A DNA stretch of 43,114 nucleotides from Acidobacteriaceae bacterium (lineage in GTDB: Bacteria > Acidobacteriota > Terriglobia > Terriglobales > Acidobacteriaceae): the NCBI GenBank assembly GCA_003165075.1, contig PLSM01000122.1:1-43114 (forward strand), written 5' to 3'. The position numbers and the translations under genes were made by a program. The notes under the pieces are model-generated. The model was not told where the DNA came from and did not search any database. It saw only the letters and a program-made list of their open reading frames with translations. Positions 23,670-32,692 of this stretch are shown here, piece after piece; the stretch's first letter is position 1; each line of letters starts with the position of its first letter.

Positions 23670-26171
23670 ATGATCGACCGCAGGGAGTTTTTGAAAGCTG
23701 GTACACTCGCTGCCACGGGCAGCTTGATCGCGCGCGCTGAGAAGCCAGGAAAAGGTAATTCACCTCGCCGAATCACAATCCAGAGCAAGGTCCCCGATAG
23801 TGTTCAAGCTAAGCTTGCGGTAACCGAGCTTCTCGGCGGATTGAGATCTCTGAGAATTGTTCCTGAGGTTATGTTGGCCGATGAGGCACACACAGGCGAG
23901 GGGATTGTTCATTGCATCCTGACAATCGACCCCGCCAGGTTCAAGGTACGCGAAGAGTACGACATCGGCACGGTGAACGGGCAAGTGACTTTCACTGCTG
24001 CCAGCGATCAGGCGCTGCTGTATGCTGTTTTCGATTTTCTCGAACGTCAGGGCGTTGTTTTCGGTCTGGATGGCGAGACGGTCCCTCTCAATACACCCGC
24101 CGCTCTCAATCTGCCCGCTCCCGGACAACCGTGGACGGCGACGCCGAGGTTTTCGGTGCGCGGTCTGCTGCCATGGCCGGACTTTCTGAACTGCATCAGT
24201 GTGTATAACGATGAAGATTTCAAGGCTTACTTCGCTAACATGCTGCGCATGCGGTTCAATATGTTCGGGATGCATGCCTATACGCAGACCGATCCCATTG
24301 CGGAAGCATACTTATCTTTCAACTTCGCAGGCGCCGGACATCGTGCTGCCCTGGAAGACACGACCATGGCGAGTTGGGGCTATCTTCCCCAGCGAACCTC
24401 GACTTTCAAGATGGGAGCGGCACAGTTCTTTGACAGGGAGACATTCGGAGCAGATACCACCAGACTCGCCGCTGATAACTGGGAGATCGCCGATCGCACA
24501 ACAGAGATGTTGCGGTCGGCCTTCGTATACGCCTCAAAGCTCGGGATTCGTACAGGGATCGGGTTTGAACCTTACCAAGTCCCAAATGAGATGTTGCGCG
24601 CTCTTCCTCCTGAAGCTAAGTCGCATCCAGGAGGACTTATCGAATCCACAACGGGCAAAGATCTGTTGGAGCGCCGTCTTGCCGACCTGTTGGAACGCTA
24701 TCCAATGGTTGACTATGTATGGCTTTGGGAAGATGAAGGTGCAAACTGGGATAGCCGCAAAAAGAACATTCCACTTTCTGTAACGCCATTCAAGCAAGCC
24801 CACGACTTTCTGCGCAGAAATGCTCCGCAAAAACAACTTGTACTCGCTGGCTGGGGTGGCGTGGTGCGCAACTTCCAGTCCCTTCATCAGCGCTTGCCCG
24901 GGGACATAGTGTTTGCGGCCTTGAGCGACACGCTGGGATGGGACCCGGTAAGTGAGGAGTTTGGCAAACTAGAAAGCCGTGAACGCTGGCCGATTCCCTG
25001 GTTGGAGGACGATCCCTCGATGTGGCTTCCGCAGTTTCGCGCCGGCCGTTTTGAGAGCGACATGAAGCGCGCGCAGTCCTACGGCTGCCAGGGAATGCTG
25101 GGGATTCATTGGCGGCACCGCATCGTCGATCCGACTGCAACTTACTTGGCGCGTGCAGCCTGGAATTCCGAGCTCTCAGCCGCGACCCACTATCGATCCT
25201 TCAGTGCCGCGCAGGCTTTAGGCGAGAGGGCTGCAAGCTTAGCCGGCTTGTTTATTGATTGCGATCAGAACCGTAAGATTTCCTCGACGTTTCGAGGTAC
25301 TTACGGGGAAGATGGTCACGCAGTGCAAGCTGAACTTAGCGGCGATTACAGCGAAGCTTTCAATTACGAATCCAGCCAACCGGACCTGGCCCTTCTCTCC
25401 ATGCAACGGAAGGTTGCGGAGAGATTCCGCGAGATTGCCGGCGAAGCGTCATCCCCAACCGAGAAGGAGCGCCTAGGATACTTCTCTGGCTTTGTCGGTC
25501 TCATGGTGCCTTACTGCGATGCGTTGGAGCTAGCGCACGAGGTAGGCGGCATTCTAACTGAAGCAACAAAGCTGCGCGCCGACAGCAAAGAGGATGATGC
25601 ACGAGAACTGGTGTTGAGCAAAGGGGTGCCGCTTTGGCTAACTATGGCCCCTCTGGTGCGCCAAACGATGCTTACTTATCAGAACATCGTCAGCACGCGC
25701 AACGACCAGGGCCAGCTTGCTTCGATGCAGAACAAGTTTGTGCGTATTTCGCTGGAAAGGTTGCGCCTCTCCATCAAGGAGTTCCTGGGTGAGCTTCCAG
25801 CGGAGGTGAATCAGGCATATGAATCCGCGATAACGGCGAAATCAGCGTGCTCCACTCGCGTCTTTATGCCTACAAGGCCATCGCTCCTGGCGGCTGGAGA
25901 TACGGTTCGAGTCTTTATTGTGGTCCCTGGCGAGGAGGCCGCGGCAGACGTCCTCTTGCACGTCCGGTGCCAGGGGCGGAACGAGTGGTCGAGTCAAACA
26001 GCAAAACTGGCCGGCCGTCACGTTTATGAAGCACGCCTGGGTCCATTTGAGGCGGAAGCCGCGATCGCCGAATACTATGTGTCAGCGACAATTATGGGGC
26101 AAGGGGCGGCGCATCTGGCACCGCTTGAAGCACCTCAACACGTATACAGGCTCAGCGTGATTCAGGCTTGA
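23670..26171 (+). CDS. Large Tat-exported GH67/GH20-like protein, family uncertain
   Basis: 833 aa. It begins MIDRREFLKAGTLAATGSL, a twin-arginine signal (RREFLK). Residues ~35-160 look like the alpha/beta N-terminal domain found before the barrel in GH67 glucuronidases and GH20 hexosaminidases (VTELLGGLRS..., ALLYAVFDFLERQGVVF). A barrel-like region follows with DYVWLWEDEGANWD (Glu354, Asp355, Glu356), possible acidic catalytic residues. A helical region and a C-terminal beta domain complete it. I do not recognise an exact GH family, so glycan hydrolysis is inferred. AGGGGA is 8 bases before ATG 23670. It lies 152 bases after the GH59 gene and 147 bases before the DeoR-type regulator, all on one strand. 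Confidence 0.72.
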   Translation: MIDRREFLKAGTLAATGSLIARAEKPGKGNSPRRITIQSKVPDSVQAKLAVTELLGGLRSLRIVPEVMLADEAHTGEGIVHCILTIDPARFKVREEYDIGTVNGQVTFTAASDQALLYAVFDFLERQGVVFGLDGETVPLNTPAALNLPAPGQPWTATPRFSVRGLLPWPDFLNCISVYNDEDFKAYFANMLRMRFNMFGMHAYTQTDPIAEAYLSFNFAGAGHRAALEDTTMASWGYLPQRTSTFKMGAAQFFDRETFGADTTRLAADNWEIADRTTEMLRSAFVYASKLGIRTGIGFEPYQVPNEMLRALPPEAKSHPGGLIESTTGKDLLERRLADLLERYPMVDYVWLWEDEGANWDSRKKNIPLSVTPFKQAHDFLRRNAPQKQLVLAGWGGVVRNFQSLHQRLPGDIVFAALSDTLGWDPVSEEFGKLESRERWPIPWLEDDPSMWLPQFRAGRFESDMKRAQSYGCQGMLGIHWRHRIVDPTATYLARAAWNSELSAATHYRSFSAAQALGERAASLAGLFIDCDQNRKISSTFRGTYGEDGHAVQAELSGDYSEAFNYESSQPDLALLSMQRKVAERFREIAGEASSPTEKERLGYFSGFVGLMVPYCDALELAHEVGGILTEATKLRADSKEDDARELVLSKGVPLWLTMAPLVRQTMLTYQNIVSTRNDQGQLASMQNKFVRISLERLRLSIKEFLGELPAEVNQAYESAITAKSACSTRVFMPTRPSLLAAGDTVRVFIVVPGEEAAADVLLHVRCQGRNEWSSQTAKLAGRHVYEARLGPFEAEAAIAEYYVSATIMGQGAAHLAPLEAPQHVYRLSVIQA

Positions 26172-26318
26172 GTTAGCCGTTGCGATGAGCGGATAGGGAC
26201 TTACCAGATGGGAGTCATATATTCCTGTGCCGTTTGTTCTGGGCGCAGCATTACAATCGAGCGAGGAAGGTTGTCTTGGTGAGCAACTTACTGCCATGAT
26301 GTTATGCGGGGGCAAGAA

Positions 26319-27110
26319 ATGAACGAGCGAAGCGAGAAACAGGCCAATCGCGCAGCAATTATTTTGCGGGAACTGCGGCAGGCAGGTTCCGCTTCGGTAG
26401 AAGCTTTGAGCGAGAAGCTGGAAGTGTCACTGGCCACGGTTCGCCGCGACCTGCAGGAGTTAGAAGAATCCGGGATGTTGCGCCGGACGCATGGGGGTGC
26501 GATACCGATCGAGCCGTTATTTTACGAGGCATTTCGACACGACCGGTCGTTCCAGGAACAGGTGGGAAGCTTTTCGGATGAGAAGCGGCGGATCGCCCTT
26601 GCGGCTGCGGAGTTGATCTCTTCAGGGGATACGATCGCACTGACCGCAGGAACCACCACTACAGAGATCGCGCGCAGCTTGCATACGCTGGGCGGCATTA
26701 CAGTCGTGACACACAATGTGAACGTGGCAATGGAACTGAGCAACCGGAAAGACGTGCATGTCTTTGTCACCGGAGGTCATCTGCGCGGAGACTGGTTCTC
26801 GCTGGTGGGGCCGGCTGCGATTGCAATCATGAGTGGAGTCTATGTAGATATCCTATTTATTGGCGTTAACGGTATCGATGCGCAACGAGGCCTGACCTGT
26901 TTTAATGAGGATGAGGTGGATATCAACCGCAGCATGGTGCACCAGGCTAAGAAGAAGATTGCCGTAGCCGATCATAGCAAGCTGGGCGTAGTTGCTAACT
27001 GGCTCATCTGTCCCACCGGCGACATTGACATTTTGATTACAGACATCGATGCTACAGATAAGTTGGTCGAGCCGTTCTTAGAGAAGGGTATCGAGGTCCG
27101 GCGAGTCTAA
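26319..27110 (+). CDS. DeoR/GlpR-family transcriptional regulator
   Basis: 263 aa, standard length. The N-terminal winged helix-turn-helix reads SASVEALSEKLEVSLATVRRDL followed by LEESGMLRRTHGGA, the DeoR signature. The C-terminal DeoRC sensor domain has ISSGDTIALTAGTTTTEIAR and FIGVNGIDAQRGLTCFNEDE, typical of phosphosugar binding. Most relatives repress sugar catabolic genes and are released by a phosphorylated sugar. It ends the forward run of glycosidase and corrinoid genes and converges on the isomerase operon with a six-base gap, so either set could be its target. ATG 26319 is preferred to ATG 26304. Confidence 0.93.
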   Translation: MNERSEKQANRAAIILRELRQAGSASVEALSEKLEVSLATVRRDLQELEESGMLRRTHGGAIPIEPLFYEAFRHDRSFQEQVGSFSDEKRRIALAAAELISSGDTIALTAGTTTTEIARSLHTLGGITVVTHNVNVAMELSNRKDVHVFVTGGHLRGDWFSLVGPAAIAIMSGVYVDILFIGVNGIDAQRGLTCFNEDEVDINRSMVHQAKKKIAVADHSKLGVVANWLICPTGDIDILITDIDATDKLVEPFLEKGIEVRRV

Positions 27111-27116
27111 CTAAGG

Positions 27117-27908
27117 TCAGGACGCAAATGTGGCCCATTGGTCAGCGGCTCGCTGGGGATCCGCTACTAACATCATTGAATCCGGGTCGTCGATAAACTG
27201 ACCGTATATGCTGCGCGAGGCATCCAGCCCCAGCTCCGGATATGTGCGCGGCCCATGCTGCTCCAGCTCCGATGCAGAGTAATGCGGGTTTGGCTGCCAC
27301 TCAATCGCTCCTGAATCGTTCAATATAGGAAACCATGCGAGTCCGTGGTGAGCGCGAACTCCGCTGTAGTCGAAGCCATACTGGCGATCGCACCAGGCGC
27401 CGAATGCCATGCGGCTGTGGGGGTCTGCGTTGATGGTGCAGTGCGCCCAGCCGGGTGGCACCACCACCGTGTCTCCGGCCTGCGCCAGCACGGCGATGCA
27501 GCGCCCGGGGTCGTCTTCGGCGCGCTCCTGCGCATACACGATTGCCTTCCCGCTCCAGATCTCGTAGATCTCCGGTGCAGACCAGCCGCTATGCGGAGAG
27601 ATCGCGTGAATGTGGCCTTGGGAGCGCACCGGCTCTGAGCCCAGAGCGCCCGCGGCATACACCACCGCGCCAAACAGCAGCATGCGCTCCTCCAGCAGAG
27701 CGCAGTCGGATTCGCGTCCGATGTCCATGGCAATTCCGTAAACGGGATCGGGCCCGCTACATTGGGGATCGCGCAGGCTGGGCCGAATCGCATCCAAGCG
27801 CCGCATCTCCGGCTGGGGGCCGAAGACGCCGCGCCCATACTCAATCGCCAGCCCGGTCTCTGACAGACAGAGCGGCAGATCAGGACAGAACTCCAGCGGC
27901 ACCGACAT
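27117..27908 (-). CDS. Cupin-type glucose-6-phosphate isomerase, long form
   Basis: 263 aa cupin of the archaeal-type phosphoglucose isomerase family (PF06560), which interconverts glucose-6-P and fructose-6-P (or related sugar phosphates) using a bound metal. Metal ligands in RSQGHIHAISPHSG, the Glu of APEIYEIWSG and the His of PPGWAHCTIN match the family. It is longer than the ~190 aa archaeal enzymes because of an N-terminal extension and a ~70-residue C-terminal tail. The ATG at 27908 overlaps the stop of the upstream isomerase (TAATG) and has AGGAGG a few bases upstream. It is the last gene of a four-gene operon that also contains a second cupin isomerase, so it may have taken another sugar phosphate. 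Confidence 0.86.
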   Translation of the reverse strand: MSVPLEFCPDLPLCLSETGLAIEYGRGVFGPQPEMRRLDAIRPSLRDPQCSGPDPVYGIAMDIGRESDCALLEERMLLFGAVVYAAGALGSEPVRSQGHIHAISPHSGWSAPEIYEIWSGKAIVYAQERAEDDPGRCIAVLAQAGDTVVVPPGWAHCTINADPHSRMAFGAWCDRQYGFDYSGVRAHHGLAWFPILNDSGAIEWQPNPHYSASELEQHGPRTYPELGLDASRSIYGQFIDDPDSMMLVADPQRAADQWATFAS

Positions 27909-29653
27909 TATGCACCTCCTCTTACATAGGCTTTGATGGTGGCCAGCGGCTTTGCGCTCGCCGCTGCAGGGCGGATCGTATACGGGCCGACGGCGGCGGG
28001 AACCACGAAGGTCTCGGCGTAATGCACGGTCAACGGTGGAAACGCATCGGCGGGGCTTTCCACAATTGCGGCGTCTCCTTCAACCAGGTTGAGCACGTTC
28101 ACGTTGCCTCGTGTGTCGTGATGCACCGGGACACTAAACCAGTGACGGCGCGTCTCAATAAATTCGAGCGGATGCAGGCCGGTGCGTTCTTCGCGCCAGC
28201 CTTCTCCAGAGGCTATGGGCATCTCTTGGTCGATAAGATGTTCGCGCACCCACTGGGTGGTGCGGTTCCACTGGATGTTCTTGAGGCCATGCTCCAGATA
28301 GATCGGACGCGGGCGGCCATCCAGGCCCAAGCACCCCCAATCCCACAGCTTGAAGGTGAAGATGTAGGGCGTTGCGCTAATCTCCAGGACCACGCTGTTA
28401 CGGCCCGAGCAGTGGATGGTCCCGGCGGGAATAAGAAAGTGATCATGCTTGCGGGCCGGCCACACATTCACATACGTCTCGGCGGGGAAAGCCGGTCCAC
28501 CTGCCTGCGCGGCGTGCAGGTCGGCGGCCATCGCCTGCGGGTCGATCCCCTCGCGCAAGCCCAGGAACACGGTCGCGTCCGGCGCGGCGTCCAGCATGTA
28601 GTAGCTTTCATCCTGCGTGTACGCCATCCCGAACTGCTCGTGGATATAACTCGGCAAGGGATGCACCTGCAGCGAAAGATTGCCGCCCTCCATGGTGTCG
28701 AGAAAGTCAAAACGGATGGGAAATTCCGCGCCGAACTGGTTGAAGACGTGTGTGCCCAGCAATCGCTCCGGCTGTTCATGCACCAGCGTTTGGGCCGGCA
28801 GCTCATACTTGCGGGCTCCAAAGCGAAGCGCCAGGCTGTTCTCTTCGGGCACGCAGTTGAAGCCCCACGCATAATTTTTTGGACCATCGGGAAGATCAAA
28901 CCGGCGCCGCATCCATTGCCCGCCCCACGGGCCGGGATCGAAGAAGGGCACCAGGCTGAATGGCCGCCGGCTCACCGTGGCCAGAGCGGCGCGCAGCGTG
29001 TCTCCGCGCAGCATCCGCGGCTGTTCGGGCACATTGCCGTCGATCCAGAAGTTCACCTTGTCGTAAATCTCATGCCGCTTGGTGTCGGCGGCGCGCCAAT
29101 CCAGAAAGAACCCTCGCTTGTAAAGCTGCCCCGGTGGCGCATCTGCATTCGCGAGTCCCAGGCTGGGGGCCTGCCTCCGGCGCTGCCGTTGCTGAATCTC
29201 CCAGCGAGCCACATCCGCATAGATCAACAAGTCCCACGCGGGCAGCAGCAGCGTGGCCCCGGTGCCAATGGCGATCACCCGGCCGCGTGTATTCTCTGCC
29301 GTGCGGCGGGTCTGATCGAGCTTGGCCGGATCGAAAAACTCCTCCAGCGCGACAGGCAGCATGCTGCCAAACACCGGGTCGTCGCCCAGCCGCCCAGCAA
29401 ATCTTGCTTCAATCTCCGGCGCGGCCAACAGGGCTTCCGCGCTCTCCAACACCAATTCCGGCGTCAGGCGAGCGACCAGTTCGCGTCGCAAAGGCTCCAG
29501 CAGCACACCGGGATAACATTCAATCGCAATGCGCCGCGCATCGCCGTGTGCATGCAATCGATCGAGAATCTCGCGCCAACCCAAAGCGCACTCATCCTCT
29601 GTGTCTGAGATGGTTACGGAAGGATGTTTGTCGAAACCGGAAGGCCGGGTCAA
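27908..29653 (-). CDS. Class I mannose-6-phosphate isomerase with long N-terminal extension
   Basis: 581 aa, against ~390 aa for E. coli ManA. Residues ~230-581 are the type I PMI cupin domain: zinc ligands Gln329 and His331 (SLQVHP), Glu349 (QDESYYML) and His414 (IPAGTIHCSG) are all present. Predicted reaction: mannose-6-P to fructose-6-P. Residues 1-200 form a separate domain resembling a nucleoside-kinase-type Rossmann fold that has lost its P-loop (GRVIAIGTGATLLLP, DLLIYADVARWEIQQR); its function is unknown. The start ATG overlaps the ROK stop (ATGA) and the stop overlaps the next ATG, so translation is probably coupled. Confidence 0.85.
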   Translation of the reverse strand: MTRPSGFDKHPSVTISDTEDECALGWREILDRLHAHGDARRIAIECYPGVLLEPLRRELVARLTPELVLESAEALLAAPEIEARFAGRLGDDPVFGSMLPVALEEFFDPAKLDQTRRTAENTRGRVIAIGTGATLLLPAWDLLIYADVARWEIQQRQRRRQAPSLGLANADAPPGQLYKRGFFLDWRAADTKRHEIYDKVNFWIDGNVPEQPRMLRGDTLRAALATVSRRPFSLVPFFDPGPWGGQWMRRRFDLPDGPKNYAWGFNCVPEENSLALRFGARKYELPAQTLVHEQPERLLGTHVFNQFGAEFPIRFDFLDTMEGGNLSLQVHPLPSYIHEQFGMAYTQDESYYMLDAAPDATVFLGLREGIDPQAMAADLHAAQAGGPAFPAETYVNVWPARKHDHFLIPAGTIHCSGRNSVVLEISATPYIFTFKLWDWGCLGLDGRPRPIYLEHGLKNIQWNRTTQWVREHLIDQEMPIASGEGWREERTGLHPLEFIETRRHWFSVPVHHDTRGNVNVLNLVEGDAAIVESPADAFPPLTVHYAETFVVPAAVGPYTIRPAAASAKPLATIKAYVRGGA

Positions 29654-30597
29654 AGGCTGTACTCCATCAGTGGGATGGCGCCGAGAAGCGCCGCGTCCGA
29701 GCCCAGAGCCGCGGGCCGCAGCGGCACGGTGCGCCCCGGAGTCCAGGCGTGCGCCGCAACATGCTCTTGCAGGCGAGGCAGAATCTCCGCTTCACGCTTC
29801 AGCACCGATCCTCCAAAGACCACCACTTCCGGGTCGTATGCGTGAATCAACGCCACGGTCAGCGCCGACCACACGCGCAGGCAGTGTTCCAGCGCGGCAA
29901 TAGCGGGCTTGTCGCCTGCTTCGATGGCCGCAAAAAGTTCGGCAAAACCCATCGTCTTTCTGTTGCTCAGCATCCCCTCCGCGCCGCCGTGCTGTTGGCG
30001 ATAAATCTCAGGCAGGAACACCGTTGAGCCTTCAGCCTCGGCGCAGCCGCGATTGCCGCAGGAGCAGAGTCGCCCGCCAAGCACCACGGGCATATGCCCG
30101 CCAATGGTTCCAGCCAGTCCGTGCTTGCTCTGCAACAGGCGGCCGTCCAGCAGCGCCGCGCCGCCAATGCCGCTGCCTAGGGTCACCATCACCGCGTCCT
30201 GGGTGCCGCGCGCCGCGCCAAAGCTGTGCTCCCCCAGCAGCGCGAGCCGGGCGTCATTTTCAATCAGGAAAGGCAACCCGAAGGCCTGCTTGAACCACCC
30301 TTCCAGGTCCAGGCGGGTAGCGTCGTTGAACTTGGCATTGGTGGCCAGCACGCGTTTTTCCCGCGCACTCACAATGCCGCAAAAGGCCAGCACCACGGCC
30401 GAGCACTCAGCGCGATTTATCTGTGCGGTGCGCAGCACCTCAAACAGGGTTTCCTTCAGCGCGGGCAGCAGGCCGGCCATGCCTGAAGTGCCGTCGGCGG
30501 GTACGCTGCGGCTGGCAAGAATAGTGCCATCGCGCACGACCGCGCAAGCTGCATGCGAGCCGCCAAGGTCAATGGCCAGCGCCGTCAAACCAGGCAA
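29650..30597 (-). CDS. ROK-family sugar kinase
   Basis: 315 aa ROK (repressor, ORF, kinase) family protein without an HTH domain, hence an enzyme that phosphorylates a hexose with ATP. The phosphate loop AIDLGGSHAACAV, catalytic Asp115 (IENDARLALLGE) and zinc cysteines CSCGNRGC (Cys178, 180, 185) with His168 are present. The usual Glu of the ExGH sugar-binding motif reads Thr164 (GLAGTIGGHMP), which may change sugar choice. The start is TTG 30597 with GGGAGG about seven bases upstream, overlapping the end of the cupin gene. It overlaps the mannose-6-P isomerase start by four bases. It probably supplies the hexose phosphate for its operon's isomerases. Confidence 0.88.
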   Translation of the reverse strand: MPGLTALAIDLGGSHAACAVVRDGTILASRSVPADGTSGMAGLLPALKETLFEVLRTAQINRAECSAVVLAFCGIVSAREKRVLATNAKFNDATRLDLEGWFKQAFGLPFLIENDARLALLGEHSFGAARGTQDAVMVTLGSGIGGAALLDGRLLQSKHGLAGTIGGHMPVVLGGRLCSCGNRGCAEAEGSTVFLPEIYRQQHGGAEGMLSNRKTMGFAELFAAIEAGDKPAIAALEHCLRVWSALTVALIHAYDPEVVVFGGSVLKREAEILPRLQEHVAAHAWTPGRTVPLRPAALGSDAALLGAIPLMEYSL

Positions 30598-31151
30598 GGT
30601 TCACCCTCCCGCACCACCATGCGCTTGCCAAATCCCTTGGTGCGAATGCTGGCGTAATCGTGTCCCGCATCGCTGTGCCAGCTGGCCAGAATCACCAGGG
30701 GCTCATGGCCTGTATTCACAACCCGATGTGCGACTTTCCCAGGAATGTAGTGCACTGTCCCCGGCTTCATGGTCTGGCTCCAGGTGTGCTCCTCTTCGCC
30801 CATAAACAGCATCGCCCCCGTTCCCTTCACGGTAGCGTAATACTCCGCACGGTCGCGGATGGCATGGAAGTGGCCGTGGGTCATGAAGTACTCGTCCCCC
30901 ACCCGGCCCGGCTGCAGAATCGTCGCGCCCCAGAAAAGTCCGCCGCTGGTCCCTTCCGGAACCGGCCTCCAGAACCTGACCCGATAGACCTCGGTGACCG
31001 GATCCATACTCCGCCACGCCGCCTCGTCCTTGAACAGGCCGGCCAACTGGCCCAGGGTCTTCACCGACTCCTCGATACCCTCTCCGGAGAGGTCGCCGGT
31101 GCTCCAATCCACAAAAGTCGGTTGGGGATTCACTTTAAATTGTGTGCTCAT
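30585..31151 (-). CDS. Cupin-type glucose-6-phosphate isomerase, short form
   Basis: 188 aa, the normal length of archaeal-type cupin phosphoglucose isomerases. FMTHGHFHAIRDRAEYY supplies the family metal ligands (two His and a Glu), and TVHYIPGKVAHRVVN the last His. First gene of the four-gene operon (cupin PGI, ROK, PMI, long cupin PGI), ending 13 bases inside the ROK gene. The ATG at 31151 lies only 8 bases after a TATAAT box, so its message appears leaderless. With a ROK kinase next to it, conversion of glucose-6-P to fructose-6-P is the likely role. Confidence 0.9.
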   Translation of the reverse strand: MSTQFKVNPQPTFVDWSTGDLSGEGIEESVKTLGQLAGLFKDEAAWRSMDPVTEVYRVRFWRPVPEGTSGGLFWGATILQPGRVGDEYFMTHGHFHAIRDRAEYYATVKGTGAMLFMGEEEHTWSQTMKPGTVHYIPGKVAHRVVNTGHEPLVILASWHSDAGHDYASIRTKGFGKRMVVREGEPCLV

Positions 31152-31159
31152 AAAGCTTC

Positions 31160-31188
31160 ATTATAGGCACCAAAATGCGCCTTTTCAA
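31160..31188 (-). promoter_or_regulatory. Sigma-70-type promoter of the isomerase/ROK operon, probably leaderless
   Basis: On the minus strand TTGAAA (31188-31183) and TATAAT (31165-31160) are separated by exactly 17 bases. The ATG of the cupin gene begins 8 bases after the -10 box at 31151, so transcription would start at or next to it. The spacer contains an imperfect GGCGC...GGTGCC palindrome that could be an operator. A second TATAAT, on the plus strand at 31222-31227, faces the sugar-porter gene but lacks a clear -35. Confidence 0.7.
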
Positions 31189-31342
31189 CATAAAGGAGCA
31201 TAGTGATGACGCATCGGCGTGTATAATCTGCAAAAATACGCAATCTCGGTTTGCGGGGAATTTGTCCGGTTTCCTCCTGCTTTTTGTGTGCAGATTTGTT
31301 CCTGTGCGGGTTCCGCAATTAGGCTTTCTGGACGTGACGATC

Positions 31343-32692
31343 ATGCAGCAAGGCGGTAAGTCTTCTTTTTTTGTCATTTTGGTGGCCGCCAGCGCGGCAA
31401 CCGCGGGCCTGATTTACGGATACGACGTAGCCGTCGTCAACAGCGCGCTGGTCTTCCTGCGGACCGCGTTCCAGCTGGGCACCGTGGCCACCGGGCTGGT
31501 CACGTCGATGCTGTTCTGGGGCTGCGCCGTCGGAGCGCTCTTGGGCGGGTGGGGCAGCGACCGCTTCGGACGCCGTGCAGTGCTGTTCAGCGCCGGTGCG
31601 GTGTTCTTCGCCGGGGCGCTCTGCGCCGCCACGTCCACCCATGTCGAGCAACTGCTGGCCGCGCGTCTGCTGGCCGGTGTGGCCGCAGGGGCGGCTTTGC
31701 TGATCGGGCCTTTATATATTGCGGAAGTCTCCCCGGCATCGATGCGCGGCCGCTTGGTCACGCTCAACCAACTGGCCATCGTCACCGGAATCCTGATTGG
31801 GTTCGTGTGCAACTACGAGCTGGCCAAGCTGCCGCACGACAATTGGCGCTGGATGTTCGCCATAGACTCGTTGCCGTCGCTTGCCTTGTGCGCCCTGCTG
31901 CCGTGGATTCCGGAGAGTCCCCGCTGGCTGTTGCAGATGGGCCGCACGGAGCGTGCCGCGTCCGTCCTGCGCCAGATTACGCCCGAGAGCGAGGTCAACG
32001 CCGCACTCGCTGAGATCGGCCGGGCCATCCGCGAGGAGTCGGGCACCTACCGCGAATTGCTGGGCCGCGCCCTCCGCAGGCCGCTCGTGCTGGCTGTCAT
32101 GCTGGCTATCATTCAGCAGGTCACCGGGGTCAATACGGTGCTGTTTTACGGCTCCATTCTCTTTGCCGAACACGCCGGCGCCAGCGCTTCCCAGGCCATC
32201 GGCATGAATGTGCTGGTGGGAGTAGTCAATCTGGTTTGCACCATCGTAGGCCTTCTGCTCATCGACCGCCTCGGCCGCCGCCCCCTGCTTTTGACAGCTA
32301 CCGGCGGCATGGGCCTGTGCCTCGTGGCTTTCGCCGTCATGATGCATCTGCTCCCCGGTCGCCCGTTGTTGCTCCTCGTCCCGGTGCTGGGCTACGTAGC
32401 CTGTTTTGCTTTCGGCCTGGGCACCGCGGTCTGGGTCTGCATGGCAGAACTTTTTCCCAACCGCATCCGCGGGCGCGCCATGTCCATCGCCAACCTTGCG
32501 CTCTGGATCGCGGTCTCCTGCGTGATGGCAACTTTCCTCAGCCTCATCAAGATGTTTTCCGCGCCCACTGTGTTTGTCGGATACGCCGTGATTTGCGCCT
32601 TGTCGTTTGCCTATATCTTCTTCGCGCTGCCGGAGACGAAGAACCGCACCCTCGAAGAGATCGAGAGCCTGTTGGCCAAAGAAAAAGTGTGA
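31343..32692 (+). CDS. MFS sugar porter (XylE/AraE/GLUT-like)
   Basis: 449 aa, 12 predicted membrane segments, proton-coupled or facilitative import of a hexose or pentose. Sugar-porter signatures: GGWGSDRFGRRAV in loop 2, PESPRWLL after helix 6, QQVTGVNTVLFYG in helix 7, LIDRLGRRPLLL in loop 8, and PETKNRTLEEIE at the C-terminus. The ATG at 31343 starts just before the first helix; the same frame is open to 31175, but that stretch has no family similarity. It is divergent from the isomerase/ROK operon and likely imports the sugar that the ROK kinase phosphorylates. The ribosome site is weak (GGACG). Confidence 0.9.
   Translation: MQQGGKSSFFVILVAASAATAGLIYGYDVAVVNSALVFLRTAFQLGTVATGLVTSMLFWGCAVGALLGGWGSDRFGRRAVLFSAGAVFFAGALCAATSTHVEQLLAARLLAGVAAGAALLIGPLYIAEVSPASMRGRLVTLNQLAIVTGILIGFVCNYELAKLPHDNWRWMFAIDSLPSLALCALLPWIPESPRWLLQMGRTERAASVLRQITPESEVNAALAEIGRAIREESGTYRELLGRALRRPLVLAVMLAIIQQVTGVNTVLFYGSILFAEHAGASASQAIGMNVLVGVVNLVCTIVGLLLIDRLGRRPLLLTATGGMGLCLVAFAVMMHLLPGRPLLLLVPVLGYVACFAFGLGTAVWVCMAELFPNRIRGRAMSIANLALWIAVSCVMATFLSLIKMFSAPTVFVGYAVICALSFAYIFFALPETKNRTLEEIESLLAKEKV

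Noticed and set aside
27455..29608. 717-codon plus-strand open frame
   Set aside because: Antisense to the cupin and mannose-6-P isomerase genes; composition is low-complexity Arg/Ala/Pro.
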